Positions 1-6,583 of a stretch of 11,404 nucleotides of DNA are shown here, piece by piece. Location of the stretch: the NCBI GenBank assembly GCA_049694275.1, contig JBAVQS010000044.1, positions 1 to 11,404 of the forward strand, written 5' to 3'. The notes below the pieces were generated by a model. The model was not told where the DNA came from, searched no databases, and worked only from the letters and a program-made list of their open reading frames with translations. Each line of letters starts with the position of its first letter. Position 1 is the stretch's first letter. A program made the translations under genes and the position numbers. The DNA is from JBAVQS01 sp049694275. Lineage in GTDB: Bacteria; Chloroflexota; Anaerolineae; UBA4142; SHND01.

Positions 1-197
1 CCTCCATGGCCAAGTTGTTTGCCGCCGATACGGCGATGAAGGTCACGACGGATGCGGTCCAGATCCTTGGGGGTGTGGGTTATACCCGCGAGTATCCGGT
101 CGAAAAGTGGATGCGCGATGCCAAGATTATGCAGATTTACGAGGGCACGACGCAAATCCAGCGTCTGGTCATCTCCAAGATGATGATTGGGTTCTAA
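1..197 (+). CDS. acyl-CoA dehydrogenase, C-terminal fragment
   Basis: This is the 3' end of a gene whose start lies left of the window; the reading frame is open from base 3 and ends at TAA 195-197. The visible ~64 residues are the last helices of the acyl-CoA dehydrogenase C-terminal domain. The motif LGGVGYTREYPVEKWMRDAK is followed by IYEGTTQIQR. In short- and medium-chain enzymes the Glu of the YEGT motif is the catalytic base that removes the alpha proton of the acyl-CoA; here it is encoded by GAG at 141-143. The enzyme is an FAD-dependent cytosolic flavoprotein of beta-oxidation or amino-acid breakdown that passes electrons to ETF. The chain-length class cannot be told from this piece, although the sequence reads like the short-chain/butyryl type. 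It is the last gene of its transcript, because a strong terminator starts 21 bases after the stop. It has no evident link to the sugar operon. Confidence 0.93.
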   Translation, partial: SMAKLFAADTAMKVTTDAVQILGGVGYTREYPVEKWMRDAKIMQIYEGTTQIQRLVISKMMIGF

Positions 198-218
198 CTA
201 TTGGCAAGCATCAAATAG

Positions 219-263
219 AAAGAGAAACCAGACCTTGCATCAACGGGTCTGGTTTCTCTTTTT
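219..263 (+). terminator. Rho-independent terminator of the acyl-CoA dehydrogenase transcript
   Basis: A perfect 16-bp inverted repeat (219-234 with 246-261; left arm AAAGAGAAACCAGACC) encloses an 11-base loop and runs into a T tract at 259-263. It starts 21 bases after the stop codon at 197. On the minus strand the stem is followed only by CTATTTGA, so it would be a weaker terminator for the converging gene that ends at 302. Confidence 0.93.
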
Positions 264-301
264 ATACAATGCGCCTATCTTCAGTAATCGGGGTAGTTCA
301 T

Positions 302-835
302 CTACCTTGTCAGAATTAACGTGACCAAGATGCAAAGGCCGCACATGATCAAGAGTTGAACGCTCCTTCGCTCAAGCCATGGACGGTTGATCTGTCGTCC
401 GTTGAGGGAGATCTTGCGTAACTCGGGAATTTGTCTTCCCAAAAGCAATTCGAAATGCCTACGCTTCTTTGACTCAACCTTTTCATATTCCCATATATTG
501 AGATTGAGATTCATGTGGTCAAGATTGAGTATTCGCCGCCAGAGGTTCTGGTGAAGTTTGGAGCGTATTGCGTATATGGAAAACGAGATGACGGCAATGG
601 CCAACGGGGGGTCAAACTGGCTTGAAACCAGCGGATAGCTATATTCCGCTTCTAGGTTTTTCGGAAGATTGGTAGGTCTTTGCACAAGTTCTGTTGCTTC
701 CTCGCCCAACGCAAGAATTTTGCCATCGGCTTTACATGTGAGAACAAGGGCGGGCATTTCGAAAAACAAATGTTTGTTTTCGACTGCAACGGTTACCATT
801 TTCGGGCTGACTTGTATCTTGGTATTGAGAAGCAT
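302..835 (-). CDS. hypothetical protein, weak MreB-like N-terminus, C-terminal membrane anchor
   Basis: A 177-residue protein that I do not recognise with certainty. The start ATG (833-835) is supported by GGAGAG five bases upstream and by a good promoter further upstream. Residues 5-48 carry a pattern (KIQVSP, then FFEMPALVL, then DGKILALGEEATEL) resembling the first strands of MreB/actin-like proteins, where a short beta hairpin is followed by '.. K.GKILAVGEEA'. The nucleotide-binding loops of full MreB are absent, so if related it is only a domain-1 fragment of the kind I recall from small bacterial proteins with an MreB-like N-terminus. Residues 74-90 are moderately hydrophobic. The middle (91-150) is basic and polar. 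Residues 158-175 (VQLLIMCGLCILVTLIL) form a clear terminal transmembrane helix followed by TR. Codon use and base composition are AT-richer than the neighbours, which fits an accessory gene. The function is unknown, and the MreB link is tentative. Confidence 0.62.
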   Translation of the reverse strand: MLLNTKIQVSPKMVTVAVENKHLFFEMPALVLTCKADGKILALGEEATELVQRPTNLPKNLEAEYSYPLVSSQFDPPLAIAVISFSIYAIRSKLHQNLWRRILNLDHMNLNLNIWEYEKVESKKRRHFELLLGRQIPELRKISLNGRQINRPWLERRSVQLLIMCGLCILVTLILTR

Positions 836-883
836 CCGAACTCTCCGGGAAGACTTTGCTTAGGAATCCTTGCAGACACGGTC

Positions 884-912
884 ATTATAGACAGTTCAGC
901 GGCAAACATCAA
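884..912 (-). promoter_or_regulatory. sigma-70-type promoter for the 302-835 gene
   Basis: On the minus strand TTGATG (912-907) and a perfect TATAAT (889-884) are separated by 17 bases. Transcription would start near 877, leaving a leader of about 42 bases that contains GGAGAG (846-841) just before the ATG at 835. The boxes and the ribosome site agree with each other and support this gene as real. Confidence 0.72.
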
Positions 913-1006
913 CCTAGCGCATTCGCCCATGCACAAAATGCCTCTGATTGGGCAGGTTTAGGTTTCTTCCTTTTGTCCCAAAACTGTAGGCCATAGAGAT
1001 TGGGGA

Positions 1007-1201
1007 CAATTGTCATTTGTTCAATTAGGCGTACGTATAGGAAACAATGGGACGGCCCTTGTTGTTTTATTGGCCAGGCAGAGACCGGGTGGAGGGGCCA
1101 TCTTAATCTGCAAGTGCTCCCGGCGCTCCATGCTGGAAGATAGAGAGTAGCGGGAGAAATGAACAATCACCCAATTGTCTAAATCACCGCGTACACGTAT
1201 A
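1007..1201 (+). repeat. imperfect direct repeat of a promoter-like element
   Basis: CAATTGTC occurs at 1007-1014 and again at 1172-1179. In both copies it is followed by GCGTAC (1029-1034; 1189-1194) and GTATA (1035-1039; 1197-1201). The second copy contains the promoter of the BTAD regulator. In the first copy the spacing is five bases longer and the -10 is poor. It may be a decayed duplicate or a pair of regulator sites; chance similarity of AT-rich DNA is possible. Confidence 0.3.
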
Positions 1202-1203
1202 AT
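1175..1203 (+). promoter_or_regulatory. sigma-70-type promoter of the BTAD regulator, leaderless start
   Basis: TTGTCT (1175-1180) and a perfect TATAAT (1198-1203) are separated by 17 bases. The predicted transcription start (about 1209-1211) lies only four to six bases before the ATG at 1215, and there is no Shine-Dalgarno sequence before that ATG. The mRNA is therefore probably leaderless or nearly so. Confidence 0.72.
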
Positions 1204-1214
1204 TCAATGCGCAT

Positions 1215-3197
1215 ATGTCTGATTTTCTGACGTTCAGGCTGCTAGGGAAACCCCAGATCCTGCTTGATAATCAGCCTGTGACCGGTTTTATATCGGCCAA
1301 GTCTCAAGCGTTGCTGCTTTACCTGGCCGTCACCGGTCGTCCTCACACCCGTGAGACGCTCGCCGGACTGCTGTGGGGCGATATGCCTGAAAGCCAGGCA
1401 GCCAAGAATCTTCGCAACGCCCTCTCCAATCTTCGCGCACTGGCCGGCGCCCATCTTTCCATCGCCCGCGATGAAGTAAGCTTTATTCGCGATGACGCCT
1501 GTTGGATAGATGCGCGAGTGTTCATGGATACCCTGTCGGGCAATCTAGCCGAGAGTGAGCTCGATAGGTTGCACAGTGCGGTCGAGTTATACCAGGGAGA
1601 ATTCCTGCAAGGGTTCTATGTGACGGATGCGCTGCCAATCGAGGAGTGGATCCTCGGCCACAGGTCGCTCTTGAACGGTCTTATGGTTCAGGCTTTGCAC
1701 AATCTGGTCGTACGGCATCTGGCGCGCGAAGAGTGCGCCGCCGGAATAGACTATGCCAACCGCCTGCTCGAGATCGAGCCCTGGCGCGAGGAAACGCACC
1801 GGCATCTGATGTTACTCCTTGCCCACAGCCGCCAGCGGACTGCCGCGCTCGCACAGTATGACAAGTGCTGCCAGGCGCTGGAGCGAGAATTGGGTGTCGA
1901 GCCGATGGCCGAGACGACCTCTCTTTATGAGCGGATCAAGGCGGCCGGCGCCGCGCTCCCTCACAACCTGCCGCCTCAGCCAACCCCCATGGTTGGCCGG
2001 GAAGCCGAACTGGCTCAGATTGCGGGTTATCTGAATAGTGACCATGCCCAGTTGCTCACCCTTGTGGGGCCGGGGGGCATTGGCAAGACGCGCCTTGCTT
2101 TGCAGGCGGCCGCGCGCTGCGTCGAGGCGGAGGTCAATGTTGAGAGGCGTTTTTCAGATGGCGTATTCGTTGTGCCGCTCACCAGCGCGAGTCTGGCCGA
2201 TGGTTTGCAAATTTCGATCCTCGCCGCCCTGGCCGAAGTGCTCAAGGTCGATCTCCAGGGGCCGGTGCATCCCCAAGCGCAGCTCTTATCCTACCTGCGC
2301 GACAAGGACATGCTACTCATCCTGGATAATTTCGACCAGTTGGTCCCGGAGGCGCGGCAGTTGGTTGATATCCTGCGCCTCGCACCCCACATCAAGTTGC
2401 TGGTTACCTCGCGGGTCCGGCTCCATCTGCAGGGCGAGTGGTTGATCGAGGTGGGCGGGCTCCCTTTTCCGGAAATTACACAATTGACCGCGCAAGAGGC
2501 GGTGAACTATAGCGCTATCACACTATTTGTCTTACAGGCGCGGCGCATGCAATCGGGATTCATCCTTTCGGACGAGGATACCCCGGACGTCATTCGGATT
2601 TGCCAGTTGGTCGAAGGGGCGCCGCTCGGGATCGAGTTGGCGGCCAGTTGGCTGCGGGCCCTCGCCTGTCGCGAGATTGCGACCGAAATTGAAAGGGGCC
2701 TGGACTTTTTGCAGACCACGCTTCAGGATGTGCCCGAACGTCATCGCAGTATCCGCGCCGTCTTTGATTATTCGTGGAACCTTATTTCGCCGGCCGAGCA
2801 AGCGGCCTTTTGCGAACTCTCGGTATTCAAGGGCGGATTCTCGCGTGAGGCGGCCTCCCAGGTCGTCGGCGTGTCGCTCCCGCTCCTCGTGGGGTTGCTC
2901 GACAAATCACTCCTCCATCGCAGCGCCGTGGGGCGTTTTGAAATCCACGACTTGCTCAGGCAGTATGCGCAAGAGATGCTGCTGGCCGATCCGGAGCGCT
3001 ATCAGCGCGTCAACGACGTGCATTGTCGCTATTACGCCGAGCTCTTGACCGCGCACCGGGTTGAGCTCAAAGGGGATGACGTCGCCGTGGCGCTCACGAC
3101 CCTTGACGTCGAGCGCGAAAACGTGCGCGCGGCCTGGAACTGGGCCGTCAGTCACCGCCGCATCGACGAAATGAACCTCTTTATGGAGTGCTTATAA
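1215..3197 (+). CDS. BTAD/SARP-type transcriptional regulator with AAA (STAND) ATPase, C-terminally shortened
   Basis: A 660-residue cytosolic regulator. Residues 1-95 form the winged-helix DNA-binding domain (SAKSQALLLYLA; AGLLWGD; KNLRNALSNLR). Residues 96-245 form the bacterial transcriptional activation domain (LYQGEFLQGFYV; RLLEIEPWREETHR; ALERELGVEP). From 258 a STAND/NB-ARC-like ATPase follows, with the P-loop GPGGIGKTRL at 285-294, Walker B LLILDNFD at 367-374, the sensor segment LLVTSR at 395-400, GAPLGIELAASW at 468-479 and IHDLLRQYAQE near 577-587. Such proteins normally continue into several hundred residues of TPR-like repeats that sense the signal; here the protein stops at the first helices after NVRAAWNWAV, so that part is missing. 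It lies convergent to the sugar operon, stop to stop with five bases between. The target genes are unknown, and control of the neighbouring operon is only a possibility. The start follows directly from the promoter; no upstream ribosome site exists. Confidence 0.88.
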   Translation: MSDFLTFRLLGKPQILLDNQPVTGFISAKSQALLLYLAVTGRPHTRETLAGLLWGDMPESQAAKNLRNALSNLRALAGAHLSIARDEVSFIRDDACWIDARVFMDTLSGNLAESELDRLHSAVELYQGEFLQGFYVTDALPIEEWILGHRSLLNGLMVQALHNLVVRHLAREECAAGIDYANRLLEIEPWREETHRHLMLLLAHSRQRTAALAQYDKCCQALERELGVEPMAETTSLYERIKAAGAALPHNLPPQPTPMVGREAELAQIAGYLNSDHAQLLTLVGPGGIGKTRLALQAAARCVEAEVNVERRFSDGVFVVPLTSASLADGLQISILAALAEVLKVDLQGPVHPQAQLLSYLRDKDMLLILDNFDQLVPEARQLVDILRLAPHIKLLVTSRVRLHLQGEWLIEVGGLPFPEITQLTAQEAVNYSAITLFVLQARRMQSGFILSDEDTPDVIRICQLVEGAPLGIELAASWLRALACREIATEIERGLDFLQTTLQDVPERHRSIRAVFDYSWNLISPAEQAAFCELSVFKGGFSREAASQVVGVSLPLLVGLLDKSLLHRSAVGRFEIHDLLRQYAQEMLLADPERYQRVNDVHCRYYAELLTAHRVELKGDDVAVALTTLDVERENVRAAWNWAVSHRRIDEMNLFMECL

Positions 3198-3202
3198 CCC
3201 CG

Positions 3203-4240
3203 TTATCGCGTGAGGGTCACCTTTTGAATGGTTCGAGGCGCTTCGGTATTGTGTCCCCTTGCCTGCGTGAGATGGTAGCAATAGAGCTGTCCCGGAATAA
3301 TACTGACCAGGGGGGTAAGCCATTCCGGAAGGCCGGGTGGAATGCGTAAGGTGCGCTGGCTCAGCGCTTGCGCTTGCGGGTTATCGGCGATGACGACGAG
3401 CTCGGCATGGTGCTGATCGCGGAGGACGGTAAGCAGGGCCAGCAGATCGGAGAGGACCGGTCCCTGGTTTGCAATCGCGAAAACAGGTAACCCCGGCTCG
3501 GCAATGGCGATCGGGCCATGCTGAAAATCCACCGTCGAATAGGCATCGGCAAAGACATAGGTGAGCTCTTTGAGCTTGAGCGCCCACTCCAATGCCGTCG
3601 CATAGTTATAGCCGCGCCCCAGCACAATACACTGTTTGAGCGCCGCATGCCCGGCGGCAATTGCTCCGGCCGCCGCATCCTGTTCGAGCGCCTGCCGCGC
3701 CGCCTCTGGCACGCGGCTCAATTCGGCAATGTGCTCCGGGGCATCGCTCCACGCCGCCGCAATCGCGGCGACCGCCATGAGCTCGGCGGTATAGGTCTTG
3801 GTGGCGGCCACCGCCTTTTCCACGCCCGCCTGTAAGGGCAACACCATATCCGCGGTCTGCGCAAGCGGTGATTGTGGGTCGTTGGTGATGGCAAGCGTCA
3901 GGGCATTCTGCCGTCGTCCCTCTTCCAGCACACTCACAATATCCGGCGATTTGCCCGATTGGGAGAGGCCGACGACAAGCCCATCCTGCAACGCGGGCAC
4001 CTGGCCGTAGCAGGAAAAAAGCGAAGGCGCGGCCAGCGCCACCGGAATCCGGTTCAACGACCCCCATACATATTGGGCATAGACCCCGGCGTGATCGGAC
4101 GTCCCCCGCCCTGCTAACAGCACGAACTTGGGCTGGCGTGCGCGGATGGTTTGCGCGATCTCGTGCGCCGTGGCAAGTCGCGTATCGAGCCAGTTCTGTA
4201 AAACGTTCGGCTGTTCTCTAATCTCGTCGATGAGCCCCAT
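3203..4240 (-). CDS. SIS-domain sugar-phosphate isomerase, probable glucosamine-6-phosphate deaminase (GlmS isomerase-like, NagB-II type)
   Basis: A 345-residue protein with two SIS domains that matches the isomerase half of GlmS without the glutaminase domain. I chose ATG 4240-4238 over an upstream in-frame start at 4318. Its A overlaps the nagA stop (TAATG), GGAGG lies ten bases before it, and the resulting N-terminus MGLIDEIREQP is the usual beginning of this domain. The first SIS domain has AGRGTSDHAG (43-52), SQSGKSPD (93-100) and ATKTYTAEL (146-154). The second has LGRGYNYATALEWALKLKE (207-225) and HGPIAI (241-246). Glu225, His241 and Lys340 line up with the GlmS isomerase residues Glu488, His504 and Lys603. 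Without a glutaminase domain the likely reaction is GlcN-6-P to fructose-6-P plus ammonia, as in SIS-type deaminases of chitin users. This fits its place as last gene after nagA. An alternative is a deglycase (FrlB-like) on another amino sugar phosphate. Confidence 0.83.
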   Translation of the reverse strand: MGLIDEIREQPNVLQNWLDTRLATAHEIAQTIRARQPKFVLLAGRGTSDHAGVYAQYVWGSLNRIPVALAAPSLFSCYGQVPALQDGLVVGLSQSGKSPDIVSVLEEGRRQNALTLAITNDPQSPLAQTADMVLPLQAGVEKAVAATKTYTAELMAVAAIAAAWSDAPEHIAELSRVPEAARQALEQDAAAGAIAAGHAALKQCIVLGRGYNYATALEWALKLKELTYVFADAYSTVDFQHGPIAIAEPGLPVFAIANQGPVLSDLLALLTVLRDQHHAELVVIADNPQAQALSQRTLRIPPGLPEWLTPLVSIIPGQLYCYHLTQARGHNTEAPRTIQKVTLTR

Positions 4241-5367
4241 TATGCAACTACCTCCCCAGCGATAATTGTTTGCTTGATGTCCAGGTTCTGGTCCAGCACG
4301 ACCAGGTCTCCCACGCATCCGGTCTCAATGCGCCCCAAGCCATCGAGTCCGAGGACCCGCGCCGGTGTGGTGCTGGCCATAATCAGCGCCGCCTCTAGCG
4401 AACAGGCGCCCCATTCGACCAGTTTCCGAACTCCCTGATCGAGCGTGAGGATGCTGCCGGCCAGCGTCCCGTTCTCGAGCCGCGCCGAAACCTGGTCAAC
4501 AATCACGCGTCGGTCGCCGAGCGCAAATTCCCCCGCGCCCAGTCCTGCAGCCGCCATCGCGTCGGTCACCAGCGTAATGTGATCGGGGCCCTTGGCGCGA
4601 ATGAGCCAGGACAGGATAGAGGGATGAAAATGCACGCCATCGGGTATAATTCCCACGGTGATGCGTGGATCGGTGAGCAGCGCCCCAACCATTCCCGGCT
4701 CGCGGTGCTGGAGCGGAGACATGGCATTAAAGAGGTGTGTGCCATACCGTGCGCCCGCATCGATCCCTGCAATCGCTTGATCGTATGTAGCGTGCGAGTG
4801 CCCCAGGCTGACGACGACATGCTGTGCGCAAAGGTCATGTATGGCATGGAGCGCATTGGGTAGTTCCGGCGCAAGTGTCATTAATCTTACGAGGGATGAC
4901 TGGCTCGCCGCAGGCCCCAGGAGCCCATCCTGAATTGGCACGGTGGGCGTGCGCAGAAAAGCGGGATTGTGAGCGCCGCGCCGTTCGTGTGCAAGATAGG
5001 GCCCTTCGAGGTGCAGCCCGAGAATACGCGCCGCCGCCCCAGGTCGGTCTATCGCCGCAGGGAGCAACTCCCCAATGGTATTCAGGGCGCGCGGATAGGT
5101 GTCGAGCGGACTGGTGATGATGGTGGGTAAAAAGGCTGTAACCCCGGTGCGCGGTAATTGTGCGGCGACCGCCGGCATGGTCCAGGGGGCAAGCGTGAAA
5201 TCGTGCCCGAACGCGCCGTTCACTTGGAGGTCAATCCACCCCGGCGAAATAATTTGCGCCGGGGCCTCCTTGACCTGCCGCACTTCTGCAATAACACCTT
5301 TCTCGATGGCGACCTCGCCATCTCTTAATGCGCCATCCGGAAACAGTACACGTCCACGAATCAGCAT
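4240..5367 (-). CDS. nagA: N-acetylglucosamine-6-phosphate deacetylase
   Basis: A 375-residue cytosolic amidohydrolase that converts GlcNAc-6-P into GlcN-6-P and acetate, the committed step of GlcNAc use. Family motifs in order: PGWIDLQVNGAFGHDF at 42-57, where Q-x-N replaces the usual H-x-H as in the single-metal E. coli enzyme; HLEGPYL at 119-125 with metal ligand Glu121; GHSHATYDQA at 189-198 with His190; THLFNAMSPLQHREPG at 210-225 with His211; DGVHFHP at 243-249; and VTDAMAAAG at 267-275 with catalytic Asp269. The length is normal for the family. The start ATG (5367-5365) has AGGA seven bases upstream, and this site overlaps the stop codon of the preceding gene, so translation is probably coupled. 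The gene lies nine bases after the binding-protein gene and overlaps the following SIS gene by one base. Confidence 0.96.
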   Translation of the reverse strand: MLIRGRVLFPDGALRDGEVAIEKGVIAEVRQVKEAPAQIISPGWIDLQVNGAFGHDFTLAPWTMPAVAAQLPRTGVTAFLPTIITSPLDTYPRALNTIGELLPAAIDRPGAAARILGLHLEGPYLAHERRGAHNPAFLRTPTVPIQDGLLGPAASQSSLVRLMTLAPELPNALHAIHDLCAQHVVVSLGHSHATYDQAIAGIDAGARYGTHLFNAMSPLQHREPGMVGALLTDPRITVGIIPDGVHFHPSILSWLIRAKGPDHITLVTDAMAAAGLGAGEFALGDRRVIVDQVSARLENGTLAGSILTLDQGVRKLVEWGACSLEAALIMASTTPARVLGLDGLGRIETGCVGDLVVLDQNLDIKQTIIAGEVVA

Positions 5368-5376
5368 GCTTGTATC

Positions 5377-6558
5377 CTACGACTGACCGAGCACGAGGTC
5401 GAGCCGCTGTGCGAGCGGTTCGAGCCGCTTGACCAGTGCGACATCAAGGTCCAGATCCGGGTTTTCCAAAATGTCATTCCAGAGCGACGCAAACACGGAT
5501 GTCAGCCGGTCCTCCATCAGTCCCCACGAGCGCGCCACCGGGAACGAACGACCGCTGCGGAGCGCGGTCGCAGCCAGTTGCCATAGCGGCTGCGTCGAGA
5601 ACGGCGGCGAGATGAGCGTATCGAGCCGCGCCGGCATCAGGCCAATTGACTGGCTGTGCTGGACCTGCGCCTGGGGCTGGGTGAGGAATTGAATCAGCTT
5701 GAATGCTTCCTGGTGTTTCGTCGAGTGTTTCCAGATGATGAGATGAGAGCCCCCTACAAAAGAGGGCCCGGGAGGTAACGCGACTCCCAAGTCTTTGCCA
5801 AGCTTGGGGGCGGCTTGGTTAAAGAGCCAGGTACCGGTAATGGTTACTGCCGCCTCCGGGTCGTTGATGAATTCGGCGTCCGGTTCCAATCCATTCAGGC
5901 GCTCCACCCCTGGCGCCAGGTACCGGCGCAGGCTGAAATAGGCGCGCATGCCGTTGCGCGCCTCAGGCTTGCTAAAGAGGGTCCGCTTGCCATCCGCCGT
6001 GACAAAATCGCCGCGTTGCCCCCAGACCCAGCTTGCAATATCGTGTAGCGTGGTATGTGTTGTTCCGGTTGGCACGGTCCACGGAACTCGGATTCCCTTT
6101 TCCTGGAGGGTCTTTAATGTTTCGTTGACCATGGCTGCGCTCTGAAAGGCGAGGCGTTCATTCACCCCCGCTTTTTCGAGCAGGTTGCGGCGGTAAAAGA
6201 TGAGGCGCGCGCCAGTCACCCAGGGTACGGCCCAACTCTCGGTGCGATAGACCAGGTGTGTCGATTGCCAGGCGGAGGGCAAAAAGTTGGCGCCGCGCCC
6301 CAGCGCCGCCAATTCCTTTTCTCCCAGGGCATAGAGCGCGTTCATGGCGCTCAGATCGCCGAGCCAGGTCGTGCCGATCTCGGAAATATCTGGCCCATCG
6401 CTATAGAGCGCGGCCTTCATCAGGTCGCTCCACGCGCTGTCCCAGTCCAACAAGCGGAGCCGGACATGGATCCCGCTTTCCGCTTCGAATTGGTCGAGCA
6501 ATTCACGGACTCCGACTGCGCTGCCTTGCATAACAGAGAATTCGATTTCGTGACTCAT
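5377..6558 (-). CDS. family-1 ABC sugar-binding protein without signal peptide
   Basis: A 393-residue protein with the fold signature of extracellular solute-binding proteins of carbohydrate importers. It has EIEFSVMQGS then VRELLDQFEAESGIHVRLRL at the N-terminus, GPDISEIGTTWLGDLSAMNAL at 55-75 (domain 1), AAVTITGTWLFNQ at 236-248, and the C-lobe hallmark GGSHLIIWKHSTKHQEAFKL at 269-288 with IGLMP downstream. Family members begin with a lipoprotein or Sec signal; this one begins MSHEIEFSVM directly at the first beta strand. ATG 6558-6556 has GAGG seven bases upstream, and an in-frame stop (TGA at 6594-6592) lies twelve codons before it, so no longer N-terminus is possible. No cysteine lipobox exists. 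Either the protein works in the cytoplasm, for example as a sugar sensor or enzyme partner, or the export signal was lost. No permease or ATPase gene is nearby. By context the ligand is likely a chito-oligosaccharide or GlcNAc derivative. Confidence 0.85.
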   Translation of the reverse strand: MSHEIEFSVMQGSAVGVRELLDQFEAESGIHVRLRLLDWDSAWSDLMKAALYSDGPDISEIGTTWLGDLSAMNALYALGEKELAALGRGANFLPSAWQSTHLVYRTESWAVPWVTGARLIFYRRNLLEKAGVNERLAFQSAAMVNETLKTLQEKGIRVPWTVPTGTTHTTLHDIASWVWGQRGDFVTADGKRTLFSKPEARNGMRAYFSLRRYLAPGVERLNGLEPDAEFINDPEAAVTITGTWLFNQAAPKLGKDLGVALPPGPSFVGGSHLIIWKHSTKHQEAFKLIQFLTQPQAQVQHSQSIGLMPARLDTLISPPFSTQPLWQLAATALRSGRSFPVARSWGLMEDRLTSVFASLWNDILENPDLDLDVALVKRLEPLAQRLDLVLGQS

Positions 6559-6583
6559 CTTTGAACCTCGAATATGAACTGTA

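Larger units (their letters stand above)
836..1214. other. 379-base intergenic region with divergent promoters, no gene seen
   Basis: This stretch separates two divergent genes. It holds the minus-strand promoter at 884-912, the plus-strand promoter at 1175-1203, a perfect 10-bp palindrome GACAATTGTC at 1005-1014, and two spaced copies of the words CAATTGTC and GCGTAC (see the repeat entry). The open frames in it have no ribosome site and no recognisable protein. The region is visibly AT-richer than the coding DNA to its right. Confidence 0.6.

Noticed and set aside
680..961. Plus-strand 93-codon open frame opposite the MreB-like gene
   Set aside because: No ribosome site or promoter is visible, and the minus-strand frame has both plus a clear membrane helix, so this is the shadow.
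909..1166. 85-codon minus-strand open frame in the intergenic region
   Set aside because: It needs a TTG start, has no ribosome site, overlaps the plus-strand palindrome and repeat elements, and gives a low-complexity unrecognisable protein.
3198..3202. Search for a terminator between the convergent regulator and SIS genes
   Set aside because: Only five bases separate the stops, and no GC-rich hairpin with a T tract is visible nearby on either strand.
4241..4318. In-frame upstream ATG for the SIS gene (26 extra residues)
   Set aside because: The extension lies inside nagA, reads as a basic Gly/Pro/Arg-rich tail without family similarity, and lacks a ribosome site; the TAATG start with GGAGG fits better.
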